Below the pieces are notes generated by a model. It was not told the DNA's origin. It ran no database searches and worked only from the letters and a program-made list of their open reading frames with translations. Of a stretch of DNA of 31,868 bases, positions 28,001 through 31,868 are shown in pieces. The translations under genes were made by a program, and so were the position numbers. The number at the start of each line of letters is the position of its first letter. The first letter of the stretch is position 1. Where the stretch lies: contig DCXR01000002.1 of assembly GCA_002329075.1 (NCBI GenBank), positions 1,600 to 33,467 of the forward strand, written 5' to 3'. This DNA comes from Candidatus Neomicrothrix sp. UBA2131. GTDB taxonomy: Bacteria > Actinomycetota > Acidimicrobiia > Acidimicrobiales > MedAcidi-G1.

Positions 28001-30619
28001 ATGAACGTCCACCCGCCGATCGTGTTCGCCGACCTGACGGAGGACCTCGCGCTTGAGGAGCGACGCATCCTGCTCGGTGGCAAGGGGGCGTCCCTCGCCG
28101 AGATGAGTGGCCTGATGGGCCTGCCCGTCCCGCCCGCCTTCACGATCACGACCGAGGTGTGCCGGCGGTTCCTCGCAGGGGGTTGGCCCGACGACCTCGA
28201 CGACCTGCTCCATGCGGCCGTGCGGGGCCTGGAGGAGCGGTCCGGTCGACGGTTCGGCGATCCGTCGGACCCGCTGCTCGTCAGCGTCCGCTCCGGTGCG
28301 CCGGTGTCGATGCCCGGGATGATGGACACCGTCCTGAACCTCGGGCTCAACGACGAGACGGCTGCGGGCCTCGCCGCCTCCACGGACGACCGATTCGCCC
28401 TGGACACGCACCGGCGGTTCATCCAGTCGTACGCCTCGGTGGTCCTCGGCGTCGGGACCGACCTGAGGGTGGTCGTGGGGAAGGCCCTCGAGCGGGCCGG
28501 AGTCGACCGGGAGGCCGCTCTCGCACCCGACGACCAGCGTGCCCTTCTGGCGGACCTGCGAACGGCGATCACAGCCGAGGGCTCGTCGCCGGTGCCCGAC
28601 GACCCGTACGAGCAGTTGCGTGGCGCCGTGAAAGCGGTCTTCGGGTCATGGCGCGGTGATCGGGCCGTGGTGTACCGGAAGCGGGAGGGCATCCCCGAGG
28701 AACTCGGGACGGCCTGCACCGTCCAGGCCATGGTGTTCGGCAACCGGGACGAGCGGTCGGGGACCGGGGTGGCTTTCACCAGGGATCCGACCACCGGCGA
28801 GGACCACCGGACCGGGGACTTCCTCCTCAACGCCCAGGGGGAGGACGTCGTCGCCGGCACCCATGCGACCATGCCGCTCGACGAACTGGCGACGCACCTC
28901 CCCGAGGTCGCAGAGGAGCTCGAACGGGCACTCGACGTTCTCGAACGGCACGAGCGCGACCTCTGCGACGTGGAGTTCACCATCGAGGAGGGACGGCTCC
29001 ACATACTCCAGGCGAGGCGCGGGAAGCGCACCGGGGCAGCGGCGCTGCGCATCGCCGTCGACCTGGTGGCCGACCCGAAGATCGCCCTGACGAGGGCAGA
29101 GGCGCTGGCCCGCGTCACTCCGGACCATCTCGAGCAGGTGCTGCACGCCCGTTTCGTCGACTCAGAGGGGGCCATCGAGTTGACCAGCGGCCTCGCCGCC
29201 TCGCCCGGAGCGGCGGTCGGCGGGGTGTGCCTCACCGCTGAGGCGGCGCTCGACTCGTCCGAACGGGGCGAGCCGGTCATCCTCGTCCGGCAGGAGACAT
29301 CGCCCGACGACGTGGCCGGCATGTCGGTGGCCGAGGGCGTCCTCACGGCACGGGGAGGCCTGGTCAGCCACGCGGCGTTGGTGGCACGCGGTTGGGGCAT
29401 CCCGTGCGTGGTCGGCGCCGACGAACTCCAGATCGCCGACGACCACTTCACCGTCGGGGGCCGAGTGGTGCGCGAGGGGGAGACCATCGCCATCGACGGC
29501 TCGACGGGCCTAGTGACGCTCGGCGCACGTGAGGTGGCCGATGCCGAGGTGCCCGCCGAACTCGAGGTGTTCCTGGGGTGGGCCGACGAGATTGCCGCCG
29601 GCACCCTGGATGTACGTGCGAATGCGGACACCCCTGAGGACGCACGGGTCGCCCGTGAGGCCGGTGCGGTCGGTATCGGGCTGTGTCGGACCGAGCACAT
29701 GTTCCTGGCGCCGGACCGGTTGCCGGTCGTACGGGCGATGATCCTGGCCGAGACCGAGGCGGACGAGGTCGAGGCGCTCGAGCAGTTGGCGGCGGTCCAA
29801 CGGGAGGACTTCGTCGGGATCCTCGAGGCCATGGACGGACTGCCGGTCACGGTGCGGCTCCTCGACCCCCCGCTGCACGAGTTCCTGCCCGAGGTGGAGA
29901 GCCTGGTCATCGCCGAGGCGCGCGGTGAACTCGACGACGAGGGCCATCGGCTGCTCAAGGCGGCCCGCCACTGGGCCGAGGCCAACCCGATGATCGGCAC
30001 CAGGGGGGTGCGGCTCGCCCACGTCCGTCCGAACCTGTACCGGGTGCAGGCCCGGGCCCTGTTCGAGGCGGTGGCGGATCGCCGGGCGGCCGGCGGCCAC
30101 CCTCTGGTCGAGGTGATGATCCCGCTCACGGTGTCTGGGCCCGAGCTCGCCGAGGCCAGGCGCTGGGTGGAGGAGGCGGCTGTCGAGGCGGCCCTGGGTG
30201 AGGCGCCGCTCGTCGGCACGATGATCGAGACGCCGCGTGCTGCCCTGGTGGCCGGAACGCTTGCGCCACACGCCGACTTCTTCTCGATCGGCAGCAACGA
30301 CCTCACGCAGATGACCTTCGGCTTCTCACGCGATGACGTGGAGGTGCGCTTCCTCGGCGACTACGTCGGGCGGGGCCTCCTTGATCACAACCCCTTCGAC
30401 CGCCTGGACGACCTTGCGGTCGGCGAGTTGGTCGACCTGGCGGTGGAACGCGGGCGCACCGCGGTTCCCGGGCTCAAGGTGGGTGTCTGCGGCGAGCACG
30501 CCGGTGAGCCGGCCTCCATCCGGCGCCTCCTCGCTGCCGGCGTCGACTACCTGTCGTGCTCGCCGGCCCGCCTGTCGGTGACCCGCCTGGCGGCCGCCCG
30601 AGCGATTCTCGACGCCTGA
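28001..30619 (+). CDS. ppdK: Pyruvate, phosphate dikinase
   Basis: The enzyme interconverts pyruvate + ATP + Pi and PEP + AMP + PPi. The 872-residue product has full length. The N-terminal ATP-grasp domain contains GGKGASLAEM, SVRSGAPVSMPGMMDTVLNL and DVEFTIEEGRLHILQAR. The central phosphohistidine domain has catalytic His457 in GGLVSHAALVARG. The C-terminal PEP/pyruvate TIM barrel includes GIGLCRTEHMF, NPMIGTRGVRL, SIGSNDLTQMTFGFSRDD and VGVCGEHAG. The residue two before His457 is Val455, where plant and many bacterial enzymes have the regulatory Thr. The ATG at 28001 is chosen over an upstream ATG at 27956, which would place the promoter within the coding region. Confidence 0.97.
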   Translation: MNVHPPIVFADLTEDLALEERRILLGGKGASLAEMSGLMGLPVPPAFTITTEVCRRFLAGGWPDDLDDLLHAAVRGLEERSGRRFGDPSDPLLVSVRSGAPVSMPGMMDTVLNLGLNDETAAGLAASTDDRFALDTHRRFIQSYASVVLGVGTDLRVVVGKALERAGVDREAALAPDDQRALLADLRTAITAEGSSPVPDDPYEQLRGAVKAVFGSWRGDRAVVYRKREGIPEELGTACTVQAMVFGNRDERSGTGVAFTRDPTTGEDHRTGDFLLNAQGEDVVAGTHATMPLDELATHLPEVAEELERALDVLERHERDLCDVEFTIEEGRLHILQARRGKRTGAAALRIAVDLVADPKIALTRAEALARVTPDHLEQVLHARFVDSEGAIELTSGLAASPGAAVGGVCLTAEAALDSSERGEPVILVRQETSPDDVAGMSVAEGVLTARGGLVSHAALVARGWGIPCVVGADELQIADDHFTVGGRVVREGETIAIDGSTGLVTLGAREVADAEVPAELEVFLGWADEIAAGTLDVRANADTPEDARVAREAGAVGIGLCRTEHMFLAPDRLPVVRAMILAETEADEVEALEQLAAVQREDFVGILEAMDGLPVTVRLLDPPLHEFLPEVESLVIAEARGELDDEGHRLLKAARHWAEANPMIGTRGVRLAHVRPNLYRVQARALFEAVADRRAAGGHPLVEVMIPLTVSGPELAEARRWVEEAAVEAALGEAPLVGTMIETPRAALVAGTLAPHADFFSIGSNDLTQMTFGFSRDDVEVRFLGDYVGRGLLDHNPFDRLDDLAVGELVDLAVERGRTAVPGLKVGVCGEHAGEPASIRRLLAAGVDYLSCSPARLSVTRLAAARAILDA

Positions 30620-30627
30620 GGCGCGCC

Positions 30628-30633
30628 TATGTT
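30628..30633 (+). promoter_or_regulatory. Possible -10 element of the esterase gene (TATGTT)
   Basis: TATGTT lies in the 61-bp gap after ppdK and fits TANNNT. The transcript would carry the Shine-Dalgarno site at 30671. Confidence 0.3.
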
Positions 30634-30670
30634 CGTGCCGGGAGGGACGCCGAGGAGCCCCCGGTACCGA

Positions 30671-30675
30671 GGAGG
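30671..30675 (+). promoter_or_regulatory. Ribosome binding site of the esterase gene (GGAGG)
   Basis: GGAGG is 5 nt before TTG 30681 and decides for this rare start codon; no better in-frame start is near. Confidence 0.65.
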
Positions 30676-30680
30676 ACGAG

Positions 30681-31838
30681 TTGAGTCAGATCCACGGTGA
30701 TACGGCAGAGGGATTCGGCGCCATCGCCGATGCCTTCGCCAGGAACTTCGACGAGGATGGAGAGGTCGGTGCCGCGTGCTGCATGTACGTGGGTGGCGAG
30801 CCTGTGGCCGACCTCTGGGGTGGTGTGGCCGATCCGGCCACCGGCCGTCCCTATGAACGCGACACCCTGCAATTGCACTTCTCGACCACCAAGGGCGTGG
30901 CGGCCATCTGCGCGGCAATGCTGTATGAACGTGGGCAACTCGACTACGAGGCACCTGTGGCCGAGTACTGGCCTGAGTTTGCCGGCGGCGGCAAGGAGGC
31001 GGTCACCGTCGCCCAGTGCATGAGCCACACGGCGGGCCTTGCTGCCGTCGACATGCCGCTCACGCTGGACGAGGTCTGTGCCGTCGAACCGGTTCTGCGG
31101 GCGCTCGAGGCCCAGGTGCCGCTCTGGGAGCCCGGCACGGCGAACGGCTACCACGCCATCACCTACGGCTGGATCGTGGGGGAGATCGTCCGTCGCATCG
31201 ACGGCCGGACCCTGGGCACGTTCCTCGCCGAGGAGGTGGCCGGGCCGCTCGGTGCCGAGTCCTATGTCGGACTCCCCGAGTCGGAGGAGCACCGGGTGGC
31301 TCCGATCCTGAACAGCCCGCCACCGAGCGACCCGGAGACCCTCGAGTTGATGATGGCGGTCATGGGTCCCGGCACGATGGGGTTTCGGGCGCTGACCATG
31401 GACGGTGCCATCTCCCTGGCTGACGAGTCGAATCCGTTCAACACGCGCGAGGTGCATGCCACCGAGATGCCGGCGGCGAACGGTATCAGCGAGGCGCGTG
31501 GCCTGGCCCGGATCTATGCCGCGACCGTGGGTGAGGTCGACGGTGTCCGCCTGTTGACCGACGACACGGTGCGCCACGTGCGCACAGAGCGGTCCCGTGG
31601 TCCGGACCTCTCGCTGGTCATGGAGGGCGCCTGGGGGCTCGGGTTCATGCTCGACATAGAGTTCAACCCGCTGCTCTCCCCGCAGTCGTACAGCCATCCC
31701 GGTGCCGGTGGTTCGCTGGCCTATGGCGACCTCGAGCACGGGGTCGGCTTTGCCTATGTAATGAACCAGATGGGCAGCGGCCTGACAGGCGACCCCCGGG
31801 CGAACCGCCTGAGCGAGGCCCTGCGGTCCTGCCTGTAG
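30681..31838 (+). CDS. Serine beta-lactamase-fold hydrolase/esterase (class C beta-lactamase-like, EstB type)
   Basis: The 385-residue cytosolic protein (no signal peptide) belongs to the beta-lactamase/transpeptidase-like family VIII esterase group. The nucleophile motif is FSTTKGV with Ser68-x-x-Lys71. A Tyr in YHAITYGWIVGEI lies at the second-motif position, and HPGAGGS (~345) replaces the lactamase KTG motif. CMYVGGEPVADLWGGVAD near the N-terminus is typical of this group. It starts with TTG at 30681 behind a clear Shine-Dalgarno site, 61 bp after ppdK. Members hydrolyse short-chain esters, lactones or peptides; the substrate here is unknown. True antibiotic resistance is unlikely given the cytosolic form. 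Confidence 0.88.
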   Translation: MSQIHGDTAEGFGAIADAFARNFDEDGEVGAACCMYVGGEPVADLWGGVADPATGRPYERDTLQLHFSTTKGVAAICAAMLYERGQLDYEAPVAEYWPEFAGGGKEAVTVAQCMSHTAGLAAVDMPLTLDEVCAVEPVLRALEAQVPLWEPGTANGYHAITYGWIVGEIVRRIDGRTLGTFLAEEVAGPLGAESYVGLPESEEHRVAPILNSPPPSDPETLELMMAVMGPGTMGFRALTMDGAISLADESNPFNTREVHATEMPAANGISEARGLARIYAATVGEVDGVRLLTDDTVRHVRTERSRGPDLSLVMEGAWGLGFMLDIEFNPLLSPQSYSHPGAGGSLAYGDLEHGVGFAYVMNQMGSGLTGDPRANRLSEALRSCL

Positions 31839-31845
31839 GGCGGTT

Positions 31846-31859
31846 GCCCCGTCCGGGGC
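31846..31859 (+). terminator. Short GC hairpin after the esterase gene
   Basis: GCCCC-GTCC-GGGGC lies 7 nt after the stop codon at the window edge. There is no visible T-tract, so a terminator role is uncertain. Confidence 0.25.
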
Positions 31860-31868
31860 TCGGTGATC

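Noticed and set aside
27964..30306. A 780-codon open frame antisense to ppdK
   Set aside because: The translation is Ser/Arg/Ala-rich shadow sequence, while the plus-strand PPDK motifs are complete. It is also not a hidden coxL.

Overview
The window is high-GC DNA with dense, short-spaced genes, many GTG/TTG starts and 1, 4 or 8-nt stop/start overlaps. This points to an actinobacterium. Protein style and gene set fit the Acidimicrobiia or a related uncultured lineage, but that placement is inference. The backbone order prs-rplY-pth-mfd-(PPIase lipoprotein)-mazG-eno-divIC ... DUF501-ppx matches the order known from Mycobacterium and other Actinobacteria.

Layout. 1-207 is the 3' end of an unidentified Thr/Pro-rich protein. 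360-9709 is a housekeeping block: PRPP synthetase, ribosomal protein L25, peptidyl-tRNA hydrolase, Mfd, a rotamase lipoprotein, MazG, enolase and the FtsB/DivIC division protein. 9787-21295 is an accessory block inserted between divIC and DUF501. It holds an ABC-2 exporter (ATPase plus two permeases), then coxS, coxM, coxD and coxE of a carbon monoxide dehydrogenase-type molybdenum hydroxylase. PEP carboxylase follows on the minus strand, then two XdhC proteins, a MobA-like nucleotidyltransferase and coxG. The catalytic large subunit (coxL) is absent. 21309-22686 resumes the backbone with DUF501 and Ppx/GppA. 22687-31838 is mixed: a GNAT acetyltransferase, a crotonase-fold protein lacking both hydratase glutamates, an MFS transporter, a PD-(D/E)XK nuclease with four cysteines placed as in Cas4/AddB, a small conserved-looking protein, tRNA-Leu(UAA), a flavoprotein closely resembling iodotyrosine deiodinase, pyruvate phosphate dikinase and a serine beta-lactamase-fold esterase.

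The least expected content is two gene relics in intergenic gaps. One is a 3' fragment of a succinyl-/malyl-CoA ligase alpha subunit (sucD/mtkB type), abutting the ppc promoter. The other is a 5' fragment of an alanine/serine-glyoxylate aminotransferase, preceded by a clear operator-like palindrome. With the intact ppc and eno, they suggest, but do not prove, that a serine-cycle-like C1/glyoxylate gene set once lay here and has decayed or been rearranged.

Regulation. Several genes (coxD, ppc, xdhC, the MFS gene, the nuclease) have a TANNNT or GACAAT -10 hexamer only 6-7 nt before the start codon and no Shine-Dalgarno sequence, so they are probably transcribed leaderless. Others (coxS, coxG, the esterase) have good Shine-Dalgarno sites. 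No CRISPR array, insertion sequence or integrase was seen, and no gene-free stretch exceeds 300 bases.
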